Below, piece after piece: positions 53,521 to 62,360 of a stretch of 64,000 nucleotides of DNA; positions within the stretch are counted from its first letter, which is position 1, and each line of letters starts with the position of its first letter. The notes beneath the pieces are model-generated. The model was not told the DNA's origin. It saw nothing but the letters and a program-made list of their open reading frames with translations, and did not search any database. Both the position numbers and the translations under genes were made by a program. Origin of the DNA: CAVSVP01 sp963731125 (GTDB taxonomy: Bacteria > Pseudomonadota > Gammaproteobacteria > Competibacterales > Competibacteraceae); the NCBI GenBank assembly GCA_963731125.1, contig CAVSVP010000004.1:1-64000 (forward strand). The letters are read 5' to 3'.

Positions 53521-53858
53521 AGAAAACCTCTTTGTCGGTGGTAAAGAAATCAACACTTCCCTGGCTGCAGCTTGAGCAGATTGACAGGGAAAGTGGAGGA
53601 CATGGCTCCTCCTGCTTTGTCTACACGGCTATACTTTAAGTTGCAGATGTGGATGGCTTATCGTTATTCACCGCCAATGCATGACCGCAGCCGTATAACT
53701 GCCAGACGACGCAAAACGGTCGCATCGTTTGCATTATAGTAATATGTAGTTCAGCTTTAACAAAAATGCCAACAAAATTGTGCGCAGCATGATTTGCGGG
53801 GTCACTGCCGGAGGAAGAAGGTTTTAATGGATCGCTTAACCAATGAGGTAATAATAAT
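53521..53858. other. Divergent promoter region between TAXI genes
   Basis: About 338 bases without a gene, controlling two oppositely directed TAXI genes. It holds a short perfect hairpin (GGAGGA, loop CATGGC, TCCTCC, around 53603) and a TATACT box near 53630. No clear regulator site was recognised. Confidence 0.5.
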
Positions 53859-54860
53859 ATGATGGCTAAAGCGGGAGCGGCGCTAGGTATCTTCCTGGTT
53901 AGTGCGCTGCTGTTCGGGGATTGCATAGGCGCAGCGCAGGAACAGGATGCCCGGGTGATTACCATCGGTACGGGGGCGGTAACCGGAATTTATTTTCCCC
54001 TGGGGGGGGCGATCTGCCGCCTGGTAAACCGCGAACATAGAACCCATGGAATCCGATGTTTAGTGGACAGCACCGATGGTTCCATCGATAATTTAAATGC
54101 CATTCGACACGGCGAGCTCGACCTTGGGCTGGCCCAGTCCGATCAGCAGTCCAATGCCTATCGTGGCCTGGGCCCCTTTGCGGCTGAGGGGCCTGACAAA
54201 AACTTACGTACGTTGTTTTCGTTGCATCCCGAGCCCTTTACCGTGGTGGCTCGGGCGGACAGCGGCATCAAAACCTTTGCTGATCTCAAAGGCAAACGGG
54301 TCAACATCGGTCCCCAAGGGTCCGGTCAACGTGCCACTCTAGAGGCACTGCTCGCCGCCAAGGGCTGGACGCTGGCTGACTTTGCCGAGGTCTCGCAGTT
54401 GCCGCCGGGCCAGCAGGCTGAGGCTCTCTGTGATAATAAGGTCGATGCGATCGTCTATACCGTAGGCCATCCCAACCGCTCCATTCTGGAGTCCACCATT
54501 GCCTGCGACTCCGTATTCGTGGAAGTCGTCGGCTCTGCGGTAGATCGTTTAGTGCGTGATAACGCTTACTACACTCATGCCGTCATTCCAGGCGGCATGT
54601 ATCGAGGTAATCCGCATGATGTGGCGACGTTCGGGGTAAAGAGCACCTTGGTCTCCTCTGCCGATATTGCTGAGGAAACCATCTATCAGGTGGTTAAAGC
54701 CGTGTTTGAAAACTTTGCAGAATTCCAGAGCGCGCATGTGGCTCTGGCCACCCAGACCCGGCAGAGCATGGTCTCAGAAGGTAATAGCGCTCCTCTACAT
54801 AAAGGTGCTGAACGCTATTACAAGGAAGCGGGTTTGTTGGATCAAGCCGCGGAGCCTTGA
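53859..54860 (+). CDS. TAXI-family TRAP solute-binding protein, divergent
   Basis: A 333-residue periplasmic protein. The signal peptide is AGAALGIFLVSALLFGDCIG and cleavage near GAAQ. It carries the same motifs as the two minus-strand TAXI genes (ITIGTGAVTGIYFPLGGAIC; LKGKRVNIGPQGSGQRATLE; IVYTVGHPNRSILESTIACD). No permease follows it: it converges with the Mrp operon after nine bases. It probably feeds the same TRAP permease, giving one permease three binding proteins. Confidence 0.92.
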   Translation: MMAKAGAALGIFLVSALLFGDCIGAAQEQDARVITIGTGAVTGIYFPLGGAICRLVNREHRTHGIRCLVDSTDGSIDNLNAIRHGELDLGLAQSDQQSNAYRGLGPFAAEGPDKNLRTLFSLHPEPFTVVARADSGIKTFADLKGKRVNIGPQGSGQRATLEALLAAKGWTLADFAEVSQLPPGQQAEALCDNKVDAIVYTVGHPNRSILESTIACDSVFVEVVGSAVDRLVRDNAYYTHAVIPGGMYRGNPHDVATFGVKSTLVSSADIAEETIYQVVKAVFENFAEFQSAHVALATQTRQSMVSEGNSAPLHKGAERYYKEAGLLDQAAEP

Positions 54861-54869
54861 GACGTTGCG

Positions 54870-56603
54870 CTAAACATAATAAAAAATCAAACAGGTTCCC
54901 AACAACACTGCCACCCAAAGCACCATGCTACCGGTGGGCCAGGTGCGTGCCAGCCGGCCCGTGGGGCCGTGGTGAACGAAGAGCCAGCGTACCACGCGCT
55001 GCGCCTCTTGCAGCAAGAGTGCTTCGACTTGTTCCCGCATACGCCGTCCGGTGAAAATAAACTCAGTGGCAACAGCCGAGCCGAAGCACCGGTAAAACCA
55101 GTCAAAATCCAAGCTGATGGTCAGCGTGCGTTTCATCTGAGGCAGCATGACAAAAAAGGCCAGTCCTGCAAACAGTAATAGCTGGAATTGGGCCACTAGG
55201 TGCTCCACGGTATAGGGCTGGTAATTCACCGGATACGGCAGGATGGCATAAAGCGGTTGCGGAAAAACTCCCAGAGCAATGCACAGAAAGGCAAAAAGCC
55301 ACATGGCGGTGCGCATGTTCCGTGGCGGATCCGGAGGGCGCAGGCCGGAGTCTTTCTGAAAAAACACAAACCAGGGAAATTTGATGCCGGCATGTAAAAA
55401 CACACCCGCCGACGCAGCGGTCAGAAGAAACCAAGCTACCGCCAGATGTTCGTTGACCGCCGCCTGGTTTGTTAATGATTTGGAGATAAATCCCGAGGTA
55501 AAAGGAAAAGCAGAAATTGCTAGAGCCCCGACGATCCCACAGAGCGTGGTGACTGGCATGCTCTGAAACAATCCTCCTAGATCAGTGCACTTGCGCTTAT
55601 TGGTCATGAACAGCACACTACCCGCCGACATCAGCAACAGCGCCTTATAGATGATATGGCAGAAGGCATGGGCAGCGGCCCCATTAAGGGCCATAGGGGT
55701 GCCAATGCCGACGGCCGTTACCATAAAACCCACTTGGTTGACAATGCTATACGCCAGAATGCGGCGCATATCGTTTTCCAATAAGGCATAGATAATGCCG
55801 TAAAAGACCATGTAAAGGCCCACTACAATCAAAATATCGGCGCCTGGAAAACCCACCAGCAGCGTATACACAGCGGTCTTAGTGGTAAAGGCGGATAAAA
55901 ATACAGTGCCGCTGGGACTGGCTTCCGGGTAGGCGTCGGGAATCCAGGCAGACAGCGGAGGTGCGCCGGCGTTGATTAGAAAACCAATCAGAATCAGCCC
56001 AGTGCCTAAGCTGTTAGGTGCCATCGCCTGAAACGCCACGGAACCCGTGGTAAGCACGTAAGCGGCGATGCCGGACATCAGGATCACGCCGCCAAACAGG
56101 TGAATTAACAGATAACGCATGCTGGCACGGTAGGCGGCCGGCGTACCGGCAGACCAGATCACTACAGTAGAACCCAGGGCCATGAGTTCCCAAAATACGA
56201 ACAAGGTGAGCAAATCGCCGGCAAAGGTAACTCCAATGGCGCTGCCGGCGTAAACATAGGCCGCTACCAATTCTATCAGGCGGGTCTGGCGCAGGGCGAA
56301 CAGGCCGCCGGCAAACGCCATGATGGCAAACACCGTTGCAAACAGCCGCCCCGCTATGGAGCCCGCGACTGGAGCCAGCTGATAGTCCAGAAACTGCAGA
56401 CTGACCACGATACCATCGGGAATCTGCCAGATCAGCATCAGTGTCAACACGGGTAAGCCCAATACCAGGATAGTGCGCGCCTGTTCCTTGACAAAAGGCA
56501 GCACCAGGGCGCCTGCAATCATCACCAGCGCGGGCGGCAGCGGCAGCAGCCATAGCACAGCCAGGAGCAGCAGGGTAGGGGGAAGCAGCCTAGTCCTGGT
56601 CAT
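54870..56603 (-). CDS. Antiporter subunit, ND4/ND5 family (third D-type)
   Basis: A 577-residue polytopic protein, last gene of the operon. The TM5 glutamate is present (FVFWELMALGSTVVIW). The TM7 lysine position reads GFLINAGAPPLSAWIPDAYP, with Asn instead of Lys. The next lysine is kept in SAFTTKTAVYTLLVG. The C-terminal ~130 residues add an amphipathic stretch and a last span. It overlaps the small gene upstream by 14 bases. It may be a structural rather than fully pumping subunit, by inference. Confidence 0.88.
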   Translation of the reverse strand: MTRTRLLPPTLLLLAVLWLLPLPPALVMIAGALVLPFVKEQARTILVLGLPVLTLMLIWQIPDGIVVSLQFLDYQLAPVAGSIAGRLFATVFAIMAFAGGLFALRQTRLIELVAAYVYAGSAIGVTFAGDLLTLFVFWELMALGSTVVIWSAGTPAAYRASMRYLLIHLFGGVILMSGIAAYVLTTGSVAFQAMAPNSLGTGLILIGFLINAGAPPLSAWIPDAYPEASPSGTVFLSAFTTKTAVYTLLVGFPGADILIVVGLYMVFYGIIYALLENDMRRILAYSIVNQVGFMVTAVGIGTPMALNGAAAHAFCHIIYKALLLMSAGSVLFMTNKRKCTDLGGLFQSMPVTTLCGIVGALAISAFPFTSGFISKSLTNQAAVNEHLAVAWFLLTAASAGVFLHAGIKFPWFVFFQKDSGLRPPDPPRNMRTAMWLFAFLCIALGVFPQPLYAILPYPVNYQPYTVEHLVAQFQLLLFAGLAFFVMLPQMKRTLTISLDFDWFYRCFGSAVATEFIFTGRRMREQVEALLLQEAQRVVRWLFVHHGPTGRLARTWPTGSMVLWVAVLLGTCLIFYYV

Positions 56604-56838
56604 AGTACGTATCCTTGCGCTTGAGAAAAATGCCCAGGATCTTCGCCCCGATAATCATGGCGACGCAGGTGAAAAATCCGTACCAGGCATAAAAGCCAAA
56701 ACTGCCCTCGACACCAAAATCCGCATGTTGGTGAATAAAAAAATCCGGGAACACGGTAATTAGCAAAATAAGGATAAATCCTATCCACAGCAAACGGATT
56801 GTGTCGGGTCTGACTAACCAATGTTTTTGTTCGCTCAT
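56590..56838 (-). CDS. Small two-span membrane protein of Mrp operon
   Basis: An 82-residue protein with two hydrophobic segments (IRLLWIGFILILLITVFPDF and FGFYAWYGFFTCVAMIIGAK), and charged ends. Overlaps both neighbours by 4 and 14 bases, so it is an integral part of the operon. Family not named by me; similar small genes occur in other Mrp-like clusters with several D-type subunits. Confidence 0.75.
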   Translation of the reverse strand: MSEQKHWLVRPDTIRLLWIGFILILLITVFPDFFIHQHADFGVEGSFGFYAWYGFFTCVAMIIGAKILGIFLKRKDTYYDQD

Positions 56839-58307
56839 CGGGTTAACCCCATCATCTGCTCGGCCAGCGTCAACGGTACTTCGGGAAATAGGAATAGCAA
56901 CACGGTGAGGGTCGCCGTGGCGACTACGGCGATGACGATGGCCGGTGGCGCTTCGCCGTGTTCTACTGAGTGTTGGCCGAGTCGTTCCTCGGATTTGAAG
57001 AAAGCCGCATACACGATGGGCACGAAATAGGCTGCATTGAGTAACGTACTGACGATAATGATGCCCACTGCGAGTAGTTGCTCAGCCTGAAAGGCCCCGC
57101 TCAGCATATACCATTTGCTAATAAAGCCACCGGCCGGCGGCACGCCGATCATCGATAGAGAACCGACGGCGAAAGCACCCATGGTCCAGGGCATACGCCG
57201 GCCGATGCCGTTCAAATGGCTAATCTCGGTCTTATGGGAAGCGGTATAGATAGAACCGGCGGCGAAAAACAGGGTAATCTTGCCGAAGGCGTGAGCGGCG
57301 ATATGCAAAGCTGCGCCCACCGCCGATAAAGGCGCGAGAATGGCAGCCGCCAGCACGACATAGGATAACTGACTGACCGTGGAGTAGGCCAGCCGACGTT
57401 TTAGGTTATCTTCTCGTAACGCGATAATGGAAGCGACGAGAATGGTAAAACCTGCTACATAGAGTAACCAATCTCCGCTGGCCGTAACGTTGAGCAAGTC
57501 CAGACCGAAGATATAGACGATCACCTTGACGACGCTAAAGACGCCGGCTTTGACGACTGCCACCGCGTGTAGCAAGGCGCTGACCGGCGTGGGCGCTACC
57601 ATAGCAGCGGGTAACCAGCGATGTACCGGCATAATGGCTGCTTTGCCGATGCCAAACATATAGAGGAACAGCATAAGACCCACTTCCGGACCCTGAAGAT
57701 GACCAGCCAGAATGCCTCCAGGCTGAAAGTCCAGCGTACCGGTGGCATACCACGTCCACAGGATAGCCAATAGAAACAACCCAATGGAGGTGGACAACAG
57801 AATGCCGAGATAAACGCGTCCCGCCTGCATGGCATCCGAAGTGCCCTTGTGGGTAACCAGGGGATAAGTGGATAAACTAAGCATTTCGTAAAAAATAAAC
57901 AGGGTTAACAAATTGCCGGCGAAGGCAACACCCATGGTACTGGCGAGGGCAATGGCAAAGCATACGTAAAAGCGGGTCTGGTGAGCTTCGTCGTTGCCGC
58001 GCATATAGCCGATAGAATAAAGGGAATTAATGGGCCATAGCAGCGAGGCCACGCCGGCGAAGATCATTCCCAGAGGTTCTACGCTGAAGCGCATGGGTAT
58101 CCCCGGCAGAACGTCGACGAGCTCCACGGAAGGGCGTGCGCCTGCCAGCACGGCGGGTATCAGGGAAAATACAACCCCGAATAGCAACAGTGCGGCGGCT
58201 AGGGTTATCGTCTCGCGCAGGTTGGGGTGGCGCCAACTGAGGGCGATCAGCACCGCACCAAGCAGCGGGATAAATAATGACAGTAGAATGGCGGCTTGAG
58301 CACTCAA
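56835..58307 (-). CDS. Antiporter subunit, ND4/ND5 family (second D-type)
   Basis: A 490-residue polytopic protein. All pump residues are readable: TM5 Glu in FIFYEMLSLSTYPLV, TM7 Lys in FGIGKAAIMPVHRWLPAAMV, TM8 Lys in AVAVVKAGVFSVV and a further Lys in HAFGKITLFF. It resembles the MbhH/MrpD-like subunits of membrane-bound hydrogenase-related antiporters. Its start overlaps the upstream gene by 4 bases. Confidence 0.9.
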   Translation of the reverse strand: MSAQAAILLSLFIPLLGAVLIALSWRHPNLRETITLAAALLLFGVVFSLIPAVLAGARPSVELVDVLPGIPMRFSVEPLGMIFAGVASLLWPINSLYSIGYMRGNDEAHQTRFYVCFAIALASTMGVAFAGNLLTLFIFYEMLSLSTYPLVTHKGTSDAMQAGRVYLGILLSTSIGLFLLAILWTWYATGTLDFQPGGILAGHLQGPEVGLMLFLYMFGIGKAAIMPVHRWLPAAMVAPTPVSALLHAVAVVKAGVFSVVKVIVYIFGLDLLNVTASGDWLLYVAGFTILVASIIALREDNLKRRLAYSTVSQLSYVVLAAAILAPLSAVGAALHIAAHAFGKITLFFAAGSIYTASHKTEISHLNGIGRRMPWTMGAFAVGSLSMIGVPPAGGFISKWYMLSGAFQAEQLLAVGIIIVSTLLNAAYFVPIVYAAFFKSEERLGQHSVEHGEAPPAIVIAVVATATLTVLLFLFPEVPLTLAEQMMGLTR

Positions 58308-59785
58308 GGGGTCACCCCCAGTAAACTCTCCGCTGCACGCTGGGCTACGCCCGCGCTTAGGGAAGCATCGATACCAAAATAAATATTGGCCAAGGCGAGT
58401 ACCCAGGTGGGAATGAGTAGAGGCAGAGGCGCTTCCGTCACCGGTGCTTGGCCGTCAGGTGTAGGTCGAAAATAAGCCACCTCTATAATTCGCCAGATAT
58501 AGACCAGCGCCAGTATCGAGGTGATCAGGACCAGCAGTGCTACCGGCCACCAGCCTCGTTCCAAGGCACCTAAAATCAAATACCATTTGCTGATAAATCC
58601 CGCCGTTAGCGGCACGCCTATTAAGCTTAAGCCGGCCACTAAGAAAGCTCCCATGGTCCAGGGCATGGTCCAGCCAAGCCCGGCCATACGCTGGATCTCC
58701 ACGGAACCTAGACGGTACATAACGCACCCTAAGGCTAGAAACAAGGTGCTTTTCATTAAGGCATGGTTAAAGAGATGAACGATACCGGCGGTTAATCCCG
58801 TCACCGACACCAGGCTAATCCCTAGAATCATATAGCCGATTTGGGCAACGCTAGAGTAAGCCAGCATGCGCTTGGCGTTGCTTTGAAAAATGGCCACCAC
58901 AGAGGCACTAAAAATACCGATTAGGGCCAGCGGCATCAGAATATAATCCAGCTGCATGGTCTCAAAAGAGAACTCGGCGCCGAAAATGGTAAAAAAGACC
59001 CGCAGCAGAACATAGACCGCGACTTTAGTGGCGGTGGCGGCTAGAAAAGCCGTTACTACCGAAGGTGCGTAGGTGTAGGCGTTGGGCAGCCAGAGATGGA
59101 GGGGAAACAAGGCCAGCTTAAGGCCAAGGCCTATGGTTAAGAAGGCGAAGGCCACCCGTATCGTGCGGGTGTGGTCCACTGCCGGTAACCGCTGGGCCAA
59201 ATCCGCCATGTTCAGTGTCCCGGTCATCACATACATAAAGCCAATACCAATCAGAATGAAGGTGGCACCGATAGTGCCCATGATCAGATACTGATAGGCG
59301 GCTGTTAGAGCCCTGCGGTCTCTACCCAGAGCGATAAGGGCGTAGCTGGACAGGGACGAGATTTCTAGGAATACAAAGACATTGAAGGCATCGCCGGTGA
59401 TGGTCATGCCCAGCAAGCCGGTGAAACACAGGAGATAGGCGGTATAAAACCAGGCCCGCTTGCCCTGAGGGATCCGATGAGAAATGCTGAGCCGGGCAAA
59501 GGTGATCACCATCGCCCCAATAAAACCGACGATTAACAGTATAAAGGCGTTGACGACATCGACCCGGTACTCGATGCCCCAGGGTGCTGCCCACCCGCCC
59601 ATGGCATAAGAGATCGGTCCGCTGGTCAGCACCTGGTGGAGTAGTATGGCGGCGATAAAGAAAGTGCTCCAGCTGACCGTTGTGGCTAAGATCCAGGCTA
59701 ATATATCTTTGCGCAACAGAGCGCAAAGGGGTGCGGCTACCAGAGGGATAACCACCTGGAGTGCGGGAAAGTGAGCGGTGATCAC
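58304..59785 (-). CDS. mrpD: Mrp antiporter subunit D
   Basis: A 493-residue polytopic protein with about 14 spans. Glutamate in FVFLEISSLSSYALI, lysine in LGLKLALFPLHLWLPNAYTY, lysine in AATATKVAVYVLLRV. This is the closest of the three to classical MrpD, and follows mrpC with a 4-base overlap, the usual Mrp order. Confidence 0.92.
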   Translation of the reverse strand: MITAHFPALQVVIPLVAAPLCALLRKDILAWILATTVSWSTFFIAAILLHQVLTSGPISYAMGGWAAPWGIEYRVDVVNAFILLIVGFIGAMVITFARLSISHRIPQGKRAWFYTAYLLCFTGLLGMTITGDAFNVFVFLEISSLSSYALIALGRDRRALTAAYQYLIMGTIGATFILIGIGFMYVMTGTLNMADLAQRLPAVDHTRTIRVAFAFLTIGLGLKLALFPLHLWLPNAYTYAPSVVTAFLAATATKVAVYVLLRVFFTIFGAEFSFETMQLDYILMPLALIGIFSASVVAIFQSNAKRMLAYSSVAQIGYMILGISLVSVTGLTAGIVHLFNHALMKSTLFLALGCVMYRLGSVEIQRMAGLGWTMPWTMGAFLVAGLSLIGVPLTAGFISKWYLILGALERGWWPVALLVLITSILALVYIWRIIEVAYFRPTPDGQAPVTEAPLPLLIPTWVLALANIYFGIDASLSAGVAQRAAESLLGVTP

Positions 59786-60141
59786 AGGGCTTCTTCTTCG
59801 TCTTGGCTATGAATCTCGTCTTCTTCGATCGTGCCGTAGGCCTCGTTAATCCGTATCACTAACGATAAGGCTAGGGAAGTGGTAGCAATACCAACCACGA
59901 TAGCGGTGAGAATCAGCACATGGGGGAGAGGGTTGCTGTACTGAGTGATACCTTCGGCAATAATGGGGGCCGTGCCGCCGGTAATTTTGCCCATGCTGAT
60001 ATAGAGGATAAACACCGACGTCTGGAAGACATTGAGCCCTACCAATTTTTTGACCAAATTACCGCAGGAGATGACCACATAAAATCCCGTCATCATCAAG
60101 ATGATGACAATCCAATAATTATATAAATTCAACACTTCCAT
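59782..60141 (-). CDS. mrpC: Mrp antiporter subunit C (NuoK-like)
   Basis: A 119-residue protein with three spans, related to NuoK. LVKKLVGLNVFQTSVFILYI and PLPHVLILTAIVVGIATTSL are the conserved parts, and the tail is acidic (EDEIHSQDEEEAL). Starts 3 bases after mrpB. Confidence 0.92.
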   Translation of the reverse strand: MEVLNLYNYWIVIILMMTGFYVVISCGNLVKKLVGLNVFQTSVFILYISMGKITGGTAPIIAEGITQYSNPLPHVLILTAIVVGIATTSLALSLVIRINEAYGTIEEDEIHSQDEEEAL

Positions 60142-60144
60142 GGC

Positions 60145-60564
60145 TTAGCGTCCTCTCCAGGCAAAGGCGAAAAAAATGGTGATCATGACTGCCGCCACGG
60201 TAATGCCGACCCCCAACTCTACCAGGAGGATGCCGAGGTGCTGGCCATGTACCGGATTGTGATGATCCAGTGCCCCATAGTCCAAAAAGTTACCTCCCAG
60301 CAGTAGGGTGATTACACCCACGCCAGCATAGATAAGCACGCCCAGAGAGATACAAAAACGTAATAGCCAAGTAGGAAATATCTTACGAGCATTCTGGAGT
60401 CCGTGGATTAAGGCATAAAGAATGACGCCTGCGGCAAAAATCACTCCTGCTTGAAAGCCACCGCCAGGCCCGAAATCTCCGTGGAACTGGACATAAAGGG
60501 CAAACAACAGAATGAGCGGTAACAGCAGCTTCGTTACCAGGCGTGGTATGGAATAATGTCTCAT
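60145..60564 (-). CDS. mrpB: Mrp antiporter subunit B
   Basis: A 139-residue protein of four spans with the MnhB pattern: LFALYVQFHGDFGPGGGFQA followed by GVIFAAGVILYALIHG, and the end ILLVELGVGITVAAVMITIF. It overlaps the MbhD/E-like gene by 4 bases. Confidence 0.93.
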   Translation of the reverse strand: MRHYSIPRLVTKLLLPLILLFALYVQFHGDFGPGGGFQAGVIFAAGVILYALIHGLQNARKIFPTWLLRFCISLGVLIYAGVGVITLLLGGNFLDYGALDHHNPVHGQHLGILLVELGVGITVAAVMITIFFAFAWRGR

Positions 60565-61220
60565 GAGTTCTCATCCTCGTCGGGACGGCGCCGCGCTCCT
60601 CCGATCAGGAGCAACACCCCGATAGCCGCCGTGAAAATCACCAGAGTTTCACCTAAGGTATCGTAACCGCGATAGCTGGCGAGGACCGAGGTAACAATAT
60701 TCGGGATTCCGATTTCTGCGGGGGAATCCTCGATATAGCGGGGCGCGACGTGCTGATGGATAGGGTCGCTGGGATCTCCTACCGGAGGCAGGTCAAAGGT
60801 GCCATAAATCAGCGCCGCGCCGGTAATAAATACAACCATGAGCGGCAGCAAGGGATTATGAACCGAGGTCTTTTCCCGGCTGGTGGTCAGCGCTAGGGTG
60901 CTTAACATGAACACGGTGGCGACGCCTGCCCCGACAGCAGCTTCCGTAAAGGCGACATCGACGGCATCCAGCACCACGAAAATGACGGCCGAGATCAGAC
61001 TGTAGACGCCGAACAGCATAACCACCGCAAATAAATCGTGCAGTCTAATGACACCTACCGCGGTAATCACCAGGAGACCCAGCAAAAAAATATCGACTAG
61101 GAGTTCGATGACGGCGTTTCCTTTTGCAGAGGGGGTTTCTGGATAAGCGGTTTCGGATTTTCGGGGTCGGCCAGCGCGGCCCTGACCAGAGCGTGGGTGG
61201 CGGTTGGGCTGGTAAACCAC
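60561..61220 (-). CDS. MbhD/E-like subunit (C-terminal part of MrpA)
   Basis: The protein carries a DUF4040 (MbhD) region, LLVDIFLLGLLVITAVGVIR with MLFGVYSLISAVIFVVLDAV and DVAFTEAAVGAG, then an MbhE-like region ending YRGYDTLGETLVIFTAAIGV. It corresponds to the C-terminal part of MrpA as a separate gene. The only canonical upstream start is GTG 61220, adding a 37-residue non-membrane leader that overlaps mrpG. The family N-terminus (MIELLVDIFL in relatives) would begin at 61109-61112, where the codons are GTC ATC, so an unusual start codon or a mutated GTG is possible. AAAGGAA lies just before. Confidence 0.8.
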   Translation of the reverse strand: MVYQPNRHPRSGQGRAGRPRKSETAYPETPSAKGNAVIELLVDIFLLGLLVITAVGVIRLHDLFAVVMLFGVYSLISAVIFVVLDAVDVAFTEAAVGAGVATVFMLSTLALTTSREKTSVHNPLLPLMVVFITGAALIYGTFDLPPVGDPSDPIHQHVAPRYIEDSPAEIGIPNIVTSVLASYRGYDTLGETLVIFTAAIGVLLLIGGARRRPDEDENS

Positions 61221-61444
61221 AGAAAACCCAGGATTAAAATTAGCTTAATGGTGACCTGAGTCCAACCGCCCTGGAGCATGAGACCTAACAGAATCAGGCC
61301 GGCCCCCAGGGTGTCGGTAATACCTGCTGCATGTAGGCGGGTGTAAAAGTCTGGCAGACGCAACATGCCGATGCCTCCCACAGCGATAAAAAACACCCCC
61401 CCCAGCAGTGCCAGCCAGCTCAGCAGATCAAGTACGATACTCAT
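61097..61444 (-). CDS. mrpG: Mrp antiporter subunit G
   Basis: A 115-residue protein with three spans: AVGGIGMLRLPDFYTRLHAA and GITDTLGAGLILLGLMLQGG. Overlaps mrpF by 4 bases and the MbhD/E-like gene at its end. It is a paralogue of the mrpG at 32030. Confidence 0.93.
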   Translation of the reverse strand: MSIVLDLLSWLALLGGVFFIAVGGIGMLRLPDFYTRLHAAGITDTLGAGLILLGLMLQGGWTQVTIKLILILGFLWFTSPTATHALVRAALADPENPKPLIQKPPLQKETPSSNS

Positions 61445-61740
61445 TCACCGTCCCTCGGAATATCTTTATCGAGCACATTGCGTGGCCAACCCATATCGCC
61501 AAAGCGGATGAATTTGAGCACAGCAATGGTACCGATAAAGTTGATCAGCGCGTACACTAAGGCGATATCGAGAAAATCGGGCCGCCCGCTCATAAAACCC
61601 AGTACGGCAATAATCAGTACCGTCTTGGTCCCAAATGAGTTCACCGCCAGGATGCGATCATAGACGGTGGGTCCCAGCAATGCTCTGGCCATGGCTAACA
61701 ACATACAGATTAGGATGCCAATTGCCGTTACCGCGAACAT
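61441..61740 (-). CDS. mrpF: Mrp antiporter subunit F
   Basis: A 99-residue protein with three spans and the loop ARALLGPTVYDRILAVNSFG, ending ALINFIGTIAVLKFIRFGDM. Shares one base with mrpE. Confidence 0.93.
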   Translation of the reverse strand: MFAVTAIGILICMLLAMARALLGPTVYDRILAVNSFGTKTVLIIAVLGFMSGRPDFLDIALVYALINFIGTIAVLKFIRFGDMGWPRNVLDKDIPRDGE

Positions 61741-62225
61741 CAGTGAGTTCCTTCCAGCTGGCTTACCCGGCGGTCCATCTCACCGGCTAATACACCATCG
61801 GCCGCTTCCTGAGTCAGGGCATGCACGTGCAGGGTGTTGCCACTTAAGTAGGTGGTCACAGTTCCAGGGGTTAGGGTAATGGAATTAGCGTAAATAACCC
61901 GGCCTAGGTCAGTCTGCTGGCTCGGGGTGAGGGTTACCAGGGTTGGGCTAATCGGTAAATCGCGATCCAGAATAACCTTAGCCACATCGATGTTGGCTTG
62001 AATAATTTCCCTTAATAACCACGGCCAATAGAAAAGAATTTGCAGGTTGATATCCAGACGTAGGGGATATTCCTCCGGATCGACCACTTCAGCGCGCCAG
62101 GCGATAAATACCGCCAGTGCGCAAGAAAAGACTCCGAAACCCAGCAGCAAAGGATCCGTTAGATAGCCCGACAGGAGCAGCCAAAGAAGAAAGCAAGCCA
62201 GCCAGAGACTTAGCGCATGTAACAC
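61740..62225 (-). CDS. mrpE: Mrp antiporter subunit E
   Basis: A 161-residue protein, first gene of the operon. The membrane N-terminus is followed by FYWPWLLREIIQANIDVAKV, GRVIYANSITLTPGTVTTYL and LHVHALTQEAADGV. It lies 135 bases from the next minus-strand gene, where the operon promoter should be. Confidence 0.92.
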   Translation of the reverse strand: MLHALSLWLACFLLWLLLSGYLTDPLLLGFGVFSCALAVFIAWRAEVVDPEEYPLRLDINLQILFYWPWLLREIIQANIDVAKVILDRDLPISPTLVTLTPSQQTDLGRVIYANSITLTPGTVTTYLSGNTLHVHALTQEAADGVLAGEMDRRVSQLEGTH

Positions 62226-62360
62226 ACTCCCTCCTTGCTTTGTTTATTAGTGGTGGATGAGATTTTAGAGGTTTTGGGAAATAATAGCGTGCTTCCCGGT
62301 GCGGTCAAGCTGGATCTTTTTCCTTACGTCGGAGACATGTCGGTTTTCGCTTGTCTTGCT

